DNA of 64,000 nt from JAJRPT01 sp964465945 (GTDB lineage: Bacteria > Bacteroidota > Ignavibacteria > Kapaibacteriales > UBA2268). The translations under genes and the position numbers were made by a program. Below are positions 25,021-35,600 of the stretch, piece by piece. Under the pieces are notes generated by a model. The model was not told the origin of the DNA. It was given only the letters and a program-made list of their open reading frames with translations, and made no database searches. The stretch spans positions 124,001-188,000 of the forward strand of contig CAYXMM010000001.1 in assembly GCA_964465945.1 (NCBI GenBank), read 5' to 3'. The stretch's first letter is position 1, and each line of letters starts with the position of its first letter.

Positions 25021-25707
25021 TTAATGTAGTAAATAAAATAATGGGAACAAGAAAATCCAAATTAAGTCAACTAAGTGCCAATACAAACCACTATTTTCAA
25101 GAATTATATACTTATTTGGAGTAATATCTTTTTTCATCATAAATGCTATACAAAATGATAAAATTACAATACCAACAATCACGTGAAAAGTATGTAATCC
25201 TGTCATTAAATAATATAAACCAAAAAACAATATTTCACCTTTTGCTCTAAGTGCTAGTTCGTCTGAACCTGGGTAAATACCATGATGAATTTTAAATGAC
25301 CATTCAAAGTATTTATTAACTAAGAATCCAAAGGCACATGCTATTGTTGTAAACATATAAAACAGAGATAGCTTAATAGAATTTCTTTGCAAAGCTACTA
25401 TTGCTAACACCATAGTTAAACTTGATGTAAGTAGAATAATCGTATTTACAGCGCCTAAAACAACATTAAGTTCTGTTGCTGCATTATGAAAATCTACTCT
25501 ATGAGCTACTCTATACGCGTAGTATAAGAAAAATAGTCCGCCAAATAATAGAATTTCAGTAAAAAGAAACAACCACATACCAGCTTTTGAGCCCTGGTCA
25601 TCTCTAAAAATATGCACATATACTTTTGAGTTATCACCATAGCCATGACCTGCGTGGTCATGATGTCCGTGATTATCGTGTTCATTAGTTTCAGCCATAG
25701 CTCCCAC
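25021..25707 (-). CDS. coxC: Cytochrome c oxidase subunit III
   Basis: A 228-residue subunit III with a His/Asp-rich N-terminal tail (NEHDNHGHHDHAGHGYGD) and five or so membrane helices. Family markers are GMWLFLFTEILLFGGLFFLYYAYR, YLMTGLHTFHVIVGIV and the ending SGLYWHLVDLIWIFLFPLFYLL, each typical of subunit III. The start overlaps the stop of subunit I by one base. Confidence 0.94.
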   Translation of the reverse strand: MGAMAETNEHDNHGHHDHAGHGYGDNSKVYVHIFRDDQGSKAGMWLFLFTEILLFGGLFFLYYAYRVAHRVDFHNAATELNVVLGAVNTIILLTSSLTMVLAIVALQRNSIKLSLFYMFTTIACAFGFLVNKYFEWSFKIHHGIYPGSDELALRAKGEILFFGLYYLMTGLHTFHVIVGIVILSFCIAFMMKKDITPNKYIILENSGLYWHLVDLIWIFLFPLFYLLH

Positions 25708-27404
25708 TATTTCTTCTCCTCTGTTTTGTTTTCGTTATAATCTGGATAGTCATAAGGTCCGTGTAAAAACACAGGTGTTTCACTAAAATTTAATAATGGT
25801 GGAGGAGTCGGTGCTTGTTCCCATTCAAGAGTTAAAGCTCCCCAAGGATTTTTACTTTTCTCAATTCTACCTTTTTTCATTGCATAGAATAGATTAATAA
25901 ACATTATCAAAATACCACCAATTAATACCCAAGAACCGACAGTAGTTATAACATGATATATTTGAAATTCTGGTAAATAATTATAATACCTTCTTGGCAT
26001 TCCTAAATATCCCATAATTAACATTGGGAAATAAGCTAAATTTACACCAAAGAAGTACATTATCGCACCTGTCATAGACACTTTTTCATTATACATTCTT
26101 CCGAACATTTTAGGGAACCAGTAATGGAAAGCAGCAAAAAACATTGTTAATATACCACCTAAAATTACATAATGGAAATGTCCTACAACATAATAAGTAT
26201 CGTGTAAGTGAATATCAACAGATAATGCTCCAACTGTTAGTCCAGTTAATCCACCAATTGAAAATAAGAATAAAGAAGCTAATGCAAAAAACATTGGAAC
26301 AGTAATTCTAATTGAACCTTTATATAAAGTTGCTATCCAGTTGAAAATTTTCACACCTGTTGGCACACTCACTAAAAATGTAAAAAATGAAAATACAGTT
26401 CTGGCAAAATCACTCATACCTGATGCGAACATGTGGTGAGCCCAAACTGAATAACCAATAATTACAATCGCCATTGTAGAAATAGCCATTGCTTTATAAC
26501 CATAAATTTGTCTTCTTGAGAAAGTAGCAATTACATCACTCATCATACCAAAAGCTGGAAGAATCATTACATAAACTACTGGGTGAGAATATATCCAAAA
26601 TAAGTGTTGCATTAAAACAGGATCACCACCCAAGCTCGGGTCAAAAATACCAAACTTGAATACTTTTTCTAACATTATTAGCACTAATGTAATACCAATA
26701 ACTGGAGTTGCAATAACTTGTATCCATGAAGTTGAGTATAATCCCCAGCAAAATAATGGCATATCAAACATTCCCATACCTTTTACACGTAGTCTATGCA
26801 TAGTAACAAGGAAGTTTAAACCAGTTAAAATTGAAGAAAATCCAAGAATAAAGGCTCCAATCAAAGGAAGCACTACATCAGTTCCAGTTCGTAAAGAATA
26901 AGGGACATAAAATGTCCAGCCAGTATCAATGGGACCGTTGCCGAATAAAATAGATCCTAAAATAACAAATCCCCCTATAACATATAAATGATAAGAGAGC
27001 AAATTTAGTCTTGGAAAGGAAACATCTTCTGCGCCTATTTGAATTGGCATAATAAAGTTACCAAATACAGCAGGCAAAGCAGGAATAATGAATAAGAATA
27101 CCATTATTACGCCATGTAGCGTAAAGAAAGTATTGTACTCTTGTGCATCAACTATAGTAGGACCTGGAGTTAACATTTCTAATCTCATTAAGATAGCAAG
27201 TGTTAAACCCAATAATAAGAATGCCGATGCAGTAAACAAATACATAAGACCAATACGCTTATGATCTGTCGAGAAAAGCCATGACATTACTTTTCCATAT
27301 TTCGTTTTAACATGGTAAAAATCTACAAACTCAGTTTGCGAGCTACCCTCCCCATCTTGGGGCTCTCTGTGAGATTTATTTATATCTATTGATATATCGC
27401 TCAT
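25707..27404 (-). CDS. coxA: Cytochrome c oxidase subunit I, A2-type heme-copper oxidase
   Basis: The catalytic subunit, with twelve membrane helices in 565 residues. CuB and heme ligands are visible in IYSHPVVYVMILP, VWAHHMFASGM and HDTYYVVGHFHYV. The canonical proton-pathway Glu of A1 enzymes (HPEVY) is Val here, while the preceding Tyr-Ser (YSHP) marks the A2 subfamily, as in the caa3 oxidase of Rhodothermus marinus that pairs with alternative complex III. The start overlaps the SCO-like gene by four bases and the end overlaps subunit III by one base, so these are coupled. Confidence 0.96.
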   Translation of the reverse strand: MSDISIDINKSHREPQDGEGSSQTEFVDFYHVKTKYGKVMSWLFSTDHKRIGLMYLFTASAFLLLGLTLAILMRLEMLTPGPTIVDAQEYNTFFTLHGVIMVFLFIIPALPAVFGNFIMPIQIGAEDVSFPRLNLLSYHLYVIGGFVILGSILFGNGPIDTGWTFYVPYSLRTGTDVVLPLIGAFILGFSSILTGLNFLVTMHRLRVKGMGMFDMPLFCWGLYSTSWIQVIATPVIGITLVLIMLEKVFKFGIFDPSLGGDPVLMQHLFWIYSHPVVYVMILPAFGMMSDVIATFSRRQIYGYKAMAISTMAIVIIGYSVWAHHMFASGMSDFARTVFSFFTFLVSVPTGVKIFNWIATLYKGSIRITVPMFFALASLFLFSIGGLTGLTVGALSVDIHLHDTYYVVGHFHYVILGGILTMFFAAFHYWFPKMFGRMYNEKVSMTGAIMYFFGVNLAYFPMLIMGYLGMPRRYYNYLPEFQIYHVITTVGSWVLIGGILIMFINLFYAMKKGRIEKSKNPWGALTLEWEQAPTPPPLLNFSETPVFLHGPYDYPDYNENKTEEKK

Positions 27405-28177
27405 ACTTCGACCTCAGTATTTTTTTTCTTTTTAGAACGAGTAAGCACAAATATAAGAGTACCTACACCTAATAAAATAATCACTCCAAATATTCTTGTT
27501 ACATTTAAAACATAAGACCTTCCTTCGGGGTCATATTTAAAACATAAAGCAAGAACTTTATTAATCGTTGGTTGTGGTTTTCCTTCTGCAGCTTCAATCG
27601 AAGCCATTTTTAAATCAAAAGGCAAAAACTCAGTTCCATTCAAATATCTTGTTATTTTTCCATCTGGTGATAAAAATATTAATGCACCAGCATGTAAAAA
27701 GTCTAATCTTCCTTCTTCAATAATATCTATTTTGAACTTAAAACCAAGTTCATCACAAAATTTCCTTATTGAAGTGCTATCACTTACAGTCCAATACCAA
27801 GCATCGCTATTTATTTCACGCTTCATACCTGCAAGGTAGTTGTGTTTTTTATTTCGAGCTAACACATAATTTTCATTATGATTAAAACTCAAAGATAAAA
27901 TATTGTAATCTTTGCCTGGCTCAATATCCGCACGTTCAATTACATCTCTCAATCCGCTTAACAATACATTACAAATACCAGGGCAATTATAATAAACTAA
28001 AGATACTACCGTTGGTTTTGTTAAAATGTCTTTCAACTTAATTGTATCACCAGTTGAATTTACCAACATTATCTCTTTATCTACATAACCACCTAAATGC
28101 TCTACAATCCCTACTTCGACTTTTTTGTCTTCAGGACTTGCAATTAATAAATTTAAGAACAAAATAAACAAAAACAT
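27401..28177 (-). CDS. SCO1/SenC-type copper chaperone
   Basis: A 258-residue membrane-anchored protein of the SCO family, which delivers copper to the CuA site of subunit II. It has an N-terminal signal or anchor (MFLFILFLNLLIAS), the thioredoxin-fold copper motif YYNCPGICNVLLSGL with CxxxC, and the conserved distal His in LDFLHAGALIFLSPDGKI. A C-terminal helix (FGVIILLGVGTLIFVL) adds a second anchor. It directly precedes and overlaps the subunit I gene. Confidence 0.9.
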   Translation of the reverse strand: MFLFILFLNLLIASPEDKKVEVGIVEHLGGYVDKEIMLVNSTGDTIKLKDILTKPTVVSLVYYNCPGICNVLLSGLRDVIERADIEPGKDYNILSLSFNHNENYVLARNKKHNYLAGMKREINSDAWYWTVSDSTSIRKFCDELGFKFKIDIIEEGRLDFLHAGALIFLSPDGKITRYLNGTEFLPFDLKMASIEAAEGKPQPTINKVLALCFKYDPEGRSYVLNVTRIFGVIILLGVGTLIFVLTRSKKKKNTEVEV

Positions 28178-28215
28178 ATAAACCCTAAATTATGGAAATT
28201 AACTTAATCAGACGA

Positions 28216-28740
28216 TTAAGCATTAGATTTCGTTCCATTAATCAAATTTGAAAGGGTACTATACATCATATCTACATCAGCAGTTGATAATTCAGTAAAA
28301 TTTGAATTAACTCCATTACTACCAATTTCTGAAAGAATCAGATTAACAAATATAGTTTTATTACCTTGCCAGGTTGAATTATTAACCAACATTGATGCAA
28401 GTTGCTTAGAATTATAAATTGTTTTAACCCAAGTTACATTATCCATTCCTTCAATTGAAGTAACAACATATTGAACTTTAGCTTCTTTCTCAGATGCAAG
28501 AGCTAAGATTTCATCATTTGCTGCATCAATCATAAATTGCGCTGATTCATCAATATTAACAGAATCTGGTAAATAAACAGAGTTGTTCACGCTATTTATA
28601 TAAATATTATTTATATTTTTTAAATAATAAATACCACCTGCTACAATACCAATGATTAAAACGATATAATACAATCCGAACCATCTTTTCGGATTTTTAA
28701 GTACGTCTTTAAAATCAATTTCATCTTCAAAATTTTTCAT
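28216..28740 (-). CDS. Single-pass membrane protein of unknown function in the act-cox operon
   Basis: A 174-residue protein that I do not recognise. An N-terminal cytoplasmic stretch (FKDVLKNPKRWFGLYY) leads into one membrane helix at about residues 24-42. A soluble, presumably periplasmic domain rich in Asn, Ser and Asp follows. The N-terminal shape resembles the membrane anchor of small cytochrome subunits, but there is no CxxCH. It lies between actF and the SCO gene with short gaps (23 and 38 bases), so a role in assembly or as a bridging subunit is possible but unproven. Confidence 0.7.
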   Translation of the reverse strand: MKNFEDEIDFKDVLKNPKRWFGLYYIVLIIGIVAGGIYYLKNINNIYINSVNNSVYLPDSVNIDESAQFMIDAANDEILALASEKEAKVQYVVTSIEGMDNVTWVKTIYNSKQLASMLVNNSTWQGNKTIFVNLILSEIGSNGVNSNFTELSTADVDMMYSTLSNLINGTKSNA

Positions 28741-28763
28741 TTTTTTCCTATCTTAATAATACT

Positions 28764-29993
28764 TTATAAGTGAAAATTCAATGCTCTTTCCATTTTAGCA
28801 TCGCCTATCGGCACTATACTTCTATTTTTTGCAGACATTTTAAATATAAGCAAAATTAATGAGAAAGATAATAACACAAAAGCTAATTCTTGCCAACCTA
28901 AAAATGGGCTATGAGTTTCTTTTAAATGAGAATATGTTGGATAAGTAAGCCACCAAATATCAAAGAAATGAGCACCTATATTCCAATAAGCAAGTAATTT
29001 TAATCTTTTTGGATTTACTTTTGATGATTTATTAATACTTAAACCAAATGGAATGATAAACTTAATAAATAATAATGCTATTGACCAAAAAGCCCAAGCA
29101 CCTTCCATTCTTGGAATAAACCAGAAAGTTTCTTCTGGAATATTTGCATAGTAAATCAGCATAAACTGAGAAAAGGCGATATACATCCAAAAAGTAGTGA
29201 AAGCAAACATCCAACCACCTAATGAATAATAGTGATCTTTGTTAATACCTTCAATCATTAAACCTTTCTCGTTTAAATAAACAGCCAAAAGAGTAATCAA
29301 TGCAACAATTACGTTAAATGTACCTGCAAAATAATAAACTCCATAGATTGTAGAAAACCAATGTGGCTCTAAGCTCATCATAAAGTCAATCGCAGTAACT
29401 GTAATTGAAATTGCAAAAACGACCATAAATAAAGCTGAAAATTTCGCATTTACTTTATTTAATTTAATATTAAAAGTTTTATCTTGTTTATATGAATTGC
29501 CAACTAAGACAAATTTAAAAGCCATCATTAAAACCCATATAAGAACATATCTAAATAAGAATGAAGATTCGTTCAAATAAGGTGCTTTTTGTGATAAGAA
29601 AGGATCAATTGCAACTTCATGGTCATGAGTCCAATGGTACATATCAAATAGACCATGTCCTCCGTTCATACTCATAATAATATTTATTAAAATTGGAGCT
29701 GCAAAAATTGGAGCAATCCAAAATACATTAGTCAGCATTTCAGCTATTCTTCTGAATGGAACGCTCCATACAGCAGTTGTAAGATGGTCAAGGGCAATAA
29801 AAAACAATGCACCCATTCCAATACTCATTATAAACATAAAGCCAATTAACGAACCAAAAGTTGCTCTTTGTGGTTCTAAATAAAATGCTAATATAGCAAG
29901 GGCAAGACCAACCGCTGAACCGATTGTAGCGAGATTCCCTAATTTGGCAGGAATTTCTTTTTTTATATATTCAATTGTGATTGAAGCTCCCAT
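28764..29993 (-). CDS. actF: Alternative complex III subunit ActF (NrfD-like)
   Basis: A 409-residue integral membrane protein with about ten helices, of the ActF/NrfD-like family, part of the quinol:cytochrome c oxidoreductase. Recognisable stretches are the short cytosolic start, LIGFMFIMSIGMGALFFIALDHL, VPFRRIAEMLTNVFW and PHWFSTIYGVYYFAG. It follows the fused ActD-ActE gene with a one-base overlap. NrfD-like subunits bind quinol in relatives; ActF has no heme or Fe-S centres. Confidence 0.9.
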   Translation of the reverse strand: MGASITIEYIKKEIPAKLGNLATIGSAVGLALAILAFYLEPQRATFGSLIGFMFIMSIGMGALFFIALDHLTTAVWSVPFRRIAEMLTNVFWIAPIFAAPILINIIMSMNGGHGLFDMYHWTHDHEVAIDPFLSQKAPYLNESSFLFRYVLIWVLMMAFKFVLVGNSYKQDKTFNIKLNKVNAKFSALFMVVFAISITVTAIDFMMSLEPHWFSTIYGVYYFAGTFNVIVALITLLAVYLNEKGLMIEGINKDHYYSLGGWMFAFTTFWMYIAFSQFMLIYYANIPEETFWFIPRMEGAWAFWSIALLFIKFIIPFGLSINKSSKVNPKRLKLLAYWNIGAHFFDIWWLTYPTYSHLKETHSPFLGWQELAFVLLSFSLILLIFKMSAKNRSIVPIGDAKMERALNFHL

Positions 29994-31180
29994 TATTTAG
30001 ATGCCTCCGCTTTAGTTTCTGTATTTGCTGCCATAGTGCTTGTGGTATCTGCAGTTTTAGGTGCAGGAGTTCCATAAGCTTTTTGTAAAGTTCTGATATA
30101 ATTAATTATTGCCCATCTTTCTTCTCTTGTAATTTGAGATTCATATCCAGGCATTATTCCTTTACCTTTTGTAATTGTATGGTAGAATCTACCATCTTCA
30201 AAATCCATATAATGTTGAGTTCTTAAATCTGGACCAGGAGGCATATTACCTCTTAGTCTTGATGCACCTTCACCTAAATTTCCATGACAAGGAGAGCAAT
30301 AAGTTACAAATTTTCTTTCACCAAGTTTTAAATTTTCTTTTGTTGGTAAAGTAGGATTACTAACATACTTAGCAGCGCTATCTGGACTTTCATAAGTATA
30401 AGGCATAAATCCTCTTGCTACTGTTCCAACTGGCGGAACTCTCATTGAGTATCCATCAGTAAAGAACTTTGATTCTTCACCATAATCAGCTCTTGTCTGT
30501 TCCATCATAAAATCAAATGGTGGCAAGAACAAAACTTTGTTCATATAAAAATAAACAGAAACTGATGTTAAAACTGCGATAGCAAGCGTTCCAATCACAA
30601 ATTTAGGATCCCAAGTGTTAGGCACCCAGTTTACTTCTTCCTCATCGTAATAAATTGGGGAAATAGCACTTGCGCCTAATTCTTTAAATAATGCTTCAAT
30701 TTTCGCATAATCGAAATTATTATCTTTTGCTTCAATATAAACACCGAATTTATCAGACGATGCTTCTTTTATATATCCACTATCATGAATCGGATGTGCA
30801 TTATTAGGAAATTTGAATAATATCGTTATCATCATATAAACAGAAAGCACTGCGCCTGTCAAAATTGTAACTTCAAACATAATTGGAACATAAGTTGCAA
30901 ATGCAAAATATGGCTTACCACCGATAACTTGTGGATAATCCACATTATTAGTCCAAAAAATGAAGTATAACATCAAAGACATAAAAAACAGACCAACAGA
31001 AATAGTAAAATAACCAATTCTTGAAGGAGTTAATTTCATAGCATCATCCATTCCGTGAACTGGGTATGGAGTACTCACATCATATCTTGTGTAGTCATTT
31101 GATACAGCTTTAGCTGCTTTTATAATGCCATCAGGAGTATCAAACAATGCAGAAAGTGCGTATAATTTTTCATTATTCAT
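29993..31180 (-). CDS. Fused ActD-ActE: DUF3341 membrane domain plus monoheme cytochrome c
   Basis: This 395-residue protein joins two subunits of alternative complex III that are separate in well-studied examples. Residues 1-180 match ActD (DUF3341), with YALSALFDTPDGIIKAAK, two membrane helices near 58-78 and 97-122, and the loop HDSGYIKEAS. A third helix at 194-218 leads to a periplasmic domain that resembles ActE. CSPCH is at 295-299, PGPDLR follows, and the likely distal Met is in GIMPGYES. The tail is Ala/Thr/Lys-rich. It overlaps actC and actF by one base each. Confidence 0.88.
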   Translation of the reverse strand: MNNEKLYALSALFDTPDGIIKAAKAVSNDYTRYDVSTPYPVHGMDDAMKLTPSRIGYFTISVGLFFMSLMLYFIFWTNNVDYPQVIGGKPYFAFATYVPIMFEVTILTGAVLSVYMMITILFKFPNNAHPIHDSGYIKEASSDKFGVYIEAKDNNFDYAKIEALFKELGASAISPIYYDEEEVNWVPNTWDPKFVIGTLAIAVLTSVSVYFYMNKVLFLPPFDFMMEQTRADYGEESKFFTDGYSMRVPPVGTVARGFMPYTYESPDSAAKYVSNPTLPTKENLKLGERKFVTYCSPCHGNLGEGASRLRGNMPPGPDLRTQHYMDFEDGRFYHTITKGKGIMPGYESQITREERWAIINYIRTLQKAYGTPAPKTADTTSTMAANTETKAEASK

Positions 31181-32601
31181 TAATGTGCCTCGTTTGAATG
31201 ACCGTTACTTAAATGAATATGTGTATGAGTTGGTTGTCCTTTTGTTGTTACCGCTTTAATCTCAGGAATTGAGATTGCAGGTAATATTCTAACGAATATT
31301 AATACTAATGTAAAGAATAAACCAAAACTACCTATTAATATAGCTCCATCTGTTAATGTTGGAGAGAAATAAGCCCAACTTGAAGGCAAAAAGTCTCTTG
31401 ATAATGAAGTAACTACAATAACAAATCTCTCAAACCACATACCTACGTTAACAAATGCAGCAATAATAAACATTAAAACTAAATTTGTTCTTACTTTTTT
31501 AATCCAGAATAATTGAGGAATAAATACGTTACAGCTAAACATAATCCAATATGCCCACCAGTAAGGACCGAATGCTCTATTTACGAATGTAAATGTTTCG
31601 GCAGAGTTTCCAGAATACCAAGCTATGAAAAACTCCATTGAGTAAGCATATCCAACCATCATACCAGTTAACATAATGATTTTATTCATCATTTCTAAAG
31701 TTTTTAATGGAATTAAATCTTCCATATCAAATATTTTTCTAATTACGATTAATGAGTTTTGTACCATAGCAAAACCAGAGAATATCGCACCTGCTACGAA
31801 ATAAGGAGGGAAAATAGTTGTGTGCCACCCTGGTAAAATCGAAACGGCAAAGTCAAAAGATACTATTGTATGCACTGACAATACTAAAGGAGTAGCCATA
31901 CCAGCTAAAATCAAATACATCATTTCATAATGTTTCCAATGACGATTAGAGAATCTCCAACCTAATGAAAACGCAGAATAAATCATTTTTTTAATTTTCC
32001 CTGTTGCTCTATCTCTCAATACAGCAAAGTCAGGAATTAAACCAACATACCAAAATACAAATGAAACAGTGAAGTAAGTAGAAACGGCAAATACGTCCCA
32101 TAATAGAGGAGAAGTAAAGTTCACCCAAAGACTATGTTGATTAGGATACGGAATCAAATATAACGCTGCAACCCAAGGACGGCCAGTATGGATAATTGGG
32201 AATATAATCGCTGTAATAACGGCAAATATAGTCATTGCTTCGGCAAAACGAGCAATACCATTTCTCCATCTTTGACGAAGTAAGAATAAGATTGCGGAAA
32301 TAAGTGTTCCTGCATGACCGATACCGACCCAGAACACGAAATTAACGATACCATACGCCCAGCCAACAGGGTTATTATTACCCCACATTCCTATACCATA
32401 GTAAAATGTGATTCCAAGAGCAATTGCTCCAATTGTTAAAAGCGTCAAAGTAAATCCTAAAGCAATCCAAAATTTAATATTTGGAAGTCTATTCAGTGGA
32501 GCTATGATTACATCATCTATTTCTTTAAGGGTTCTACTACCCTCGACAATAGGTGGCTCCAACCTCAAATCATTTTCATAATCTTTTATATCAGTGCGCA
32601 C
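31180..32601 (-). CDS. actC: Alternative complex III subunit ActC (NrfD/PsrC-like)
   Basis: A 473-residue integral membrane protein with about ten helices, related to NrfD and PsrC, which provides the quinol site facing the periplasm in ACIII. Landmarks are VFWVGIGHAGTLISAILFLLRQRWR, FPIIHTGRPWVAALYLIPYPNQ, SVHTIVSFDFAVSILPGWHTTIFPPYFVAG and FVIVVTSLSRDFLPSSW, given here in parts. Conserved His in GIGHAG and GRPW fit the family. It overlaps actB by 11 bases and the ActD-ActE gene by one base. Confidence 0.93.
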   Translation of the reverse strand: MRTDIKDYENDLRLEPPIVEGSRTLKEIDDVIIAPLNRLPNIKFWIALGFTLTLLTIGAIALGITFYYGIGMWGNNNPVGWAYGIVNFVFWVGIGHAGTLISAILFLLRQRWRNGIARFAEAMTIFAVITAIIFPIIHTGRPWVAALYLIPYPNQHSLWVNFTSPLLWDVFAVSTYFTVSFVFWYVGLIPDFAVLRDRATGKIKKMIYSAFSLGWRFSNRHWKHYEMMYLILAGMATPLVLSVHTIVSFDFAVSILPGWHTTIFPPYFVAGAIFSGFAMVQNSLIVIRKIFDMEDLIPLKTLEMMNKIIMLTGMMVGYAYSMEFFIAWYSGNSAETFTFVNRAFGPYWWAYWIMFSCNVFIPQLFWIKKVRTNLVLMFIIAAFVNVGMWFERFVIVVTSLSRDFLPSSWAYFSPTLTDGAILIGSFGLFFTLVLIFVRILPAISIPEIKAVTTKGQPTHTHIHLSNGHSNEAH

Positions 32602-35600
32602 TATTATGACCTTTTGTGTTTTCTTTTTCTGGAACTATATTATTTAATTTTGCAATGTATGTTACATTTGGTTTTACATCTAAAACTTCCATTACATGGT
32701 AACCTAAGTCATGTTGTCTCAATTTAGAAACGGCTGAGTTAGGGTCATTAGAATTACCAAAATAAATTGCTTCTGCTGGACAAGCTTCTTGGCATGCAGT
32801 TCTAATATCTGCACCTGTAAATTCTTCTCCATGTCTTGTTGCTTGTGCTTTTCCATCAGCAATTCTTGAATAACAGAAATCACATTTTTCTACGACCCCA
32901 CGTGATCTAATTGTAACTTCTGGGTTATACATTTGTTGCATAGAAAGTGCATAGTAGTAACCTTCCGCTAAGTTATCACGGAAATCAAAGAAATTAAATC
33001 TTCTTACTTTATAAGGGCAGTTGTTAGCACAATATCTTGTACCAACACATCTATTATATACCATTTGATTAATACCCTCAGGTGAGTGAGTTGTTGCCAC
33101 AACAGGGCAAACATTCTCACAAGGAGCATTATCGCAATGTTGACAAAGCATTGGTTGAATGCTTACTCTAGGATTATCTTGTTCTCCGCTATAATACCTA
33201 TCCATTCTCATCCATTGCATTTCTCTACCAATTAAGACTTGGTCTTTACCAACAACTGGAATATTTGATTCTACATTACATGAAGTAATACAAGCATTAC
33301 AGCCTGTACATTTGTTCATATCAATAGCCATAGCCCATTTAATGCCAGGATATTTGAAATTAGACATAACTGATTTTGTGTTATGTTTATTTCTTGATAT
33401 TACTTCATTGTCTTTTAAATATGTTTCAACTTCAGATTCTTGGATGATTTGTCTTTCAGTATGTATTTCTGAAATTTTGTAGGCACTATCTCCTAATATC
33501 GTAGCACCAACTGTTTCATCCAGTTGGTGATGTTCTTGTGTAGATGCTAACTTATATTTTCCTTCTACTTTTACTAATTTAGCACCTGTAAATATCCAAG
33601 GAGTAATACCATTACTTGTTCTTAATGAATTTACATCTGTTCCAATATCGCTACCAATTTCTCCAGCTACTGGTCTTCCGTAACCCAAATCAACAGTAAC
33701 AACATCGTCTGCCATACCAGGTTGAACAACTACAGGTAAATTCGCACTTTTGCCATTTATAGTTAATTGAACGACATCTTGATAATCTACACCTAATTTT
33801 TTTGCAGTATTTACAGAAATATTTGCAGTATTATCCCAAGTTACTTTCGTTATTGGGTGAGGAGTTTCTTGCAAAAACCCATTACTTACATATTTTCCAT
33901 CGCCAATTGTAGAACTTTCAGTAAACAATACTGTAATACCACTTTTCTTAGCAGAACTTAATCCACTCAATACAGCAGAATTAAACACATACGTTTCAGT
34001 TGGTGTTTCTTGGATTGTAACAACCCCATCGTGAAGTGTATTGTTCCAAAACGCTTCAAAATCAGTAGCTGAGTTAAATTTAGGATAAACTTCAGTTTGC
34101 CATCTTGCTTTTACGTAGTTATAATAAATATCAAAATTATATTTACTACCACCATTTATCCAATTCAATAAAACAGCTTCTTTTTCTCTTGTGTTATACA
34201 GAGGAGAAATTACTGGCTGTTGCAAACTCATTATATTATTTCTTACTTGACCGTCGCCCCATGATTCTAAAGTATGATTGATTGGTAATACATAAGTAGA
34301 AACGCTTGAAGTTTCGTTTTCTAATTCAGACATTGAAACAATAACTTTGGCTTTGGTTAATGCATCTTTAAATTTCAAATCTGTTGGCAAGTTAAAAACA
34401 GGGTTAGAATCTAAGTTCAATAAAACATGAACTTTTCCTGAGTTTAAATCACTAACTAATTCATTCATATTCGAGTTAAAACTCAAACTTCCGTAATTAG
34501 TATTCAAACTATCTGTTCTGTATAATGCTGTGTTTGTTAAAAGTTCATTTAAGTAGTTTGTTGCTATGTGAACTTCTTTTGGCAAGTATCTTCCAGATAA
34601 AACGATAGATTTACCTTTTGCATTTACTAAATCATTAACTAAATACCCAATAGTTTGAGCATTTAAGCCATTTGTTTTAATAAATCTATCTAAAGATGCA
34701 CTTGCGAATGCACCATCAACGCTTACACCTAATTTTTTTCCAATTTCATTAATTAACCCGGATACAAATTCAAATTGCATTTCTGGGCTTAATCTAAATC
34801 TATAATCAGCACGAGAGCCAGTTAAACTCATTCCAGCTTCAACAGCATAAAGTTTATTGAAATTCTTTACATTATCTCTATCTCTTCTTGAAACATACAT
34901 TCTTGTATTTTCAAGCATATCACCATCTCTATCTAAGAAGTCATTGTCTAAAGTTAGAATAATATCAGCTTTATCTAATTGAATAGCGGGGAAAAGAGAT
35001 GTTGAGTTATAAGATTCCTGCCAAGCTTTATTTCTAATATCATTATTAAAAGTATTATAGTTATATATTTTCGCTGTTGGATATTTAACGACAAAATCAT
35101 TTAATAATTTAGCGTAACTTGGAGAAACAACATTTTCAGTTAAAATAGCAATTTCTTTACCAGAAGAATTTGCTTCATTTAAAGCGCTAACTATAGCACC
35201 ATCGGCATCACCCCAAGTAATCTTTTCAGAATTAGGATAGTGCATATCAGTTCTTTTAGCTGGTTCTTTTAATCTTTGTGGGTCATATAAATTAATAATC
35301 ATTGCTTGAGCAATATTACTTAATTTACCTTGATTAATCGGATGCTCTGGATTACCATTAATTTTAATAGGTCTTCCTTCCCTTGTTTTAATCAAAATAC
35401 CCCAAGATTTACCATTAATATTTAAAGTAGAAGCATAATAGTTTGCTATACCAGGTTGAATTGATTCAGGTTTTGTCTTATAATTTATAATTTTACCTTT
35501 ATCACGATAATCCGTACAAGCAGTAGCAGCAAACACACCCGATGCAGTCATCAAAGCTAAGAATTTTCTACGAGAAAAAGCGTCCATTTTATCCAAATCA

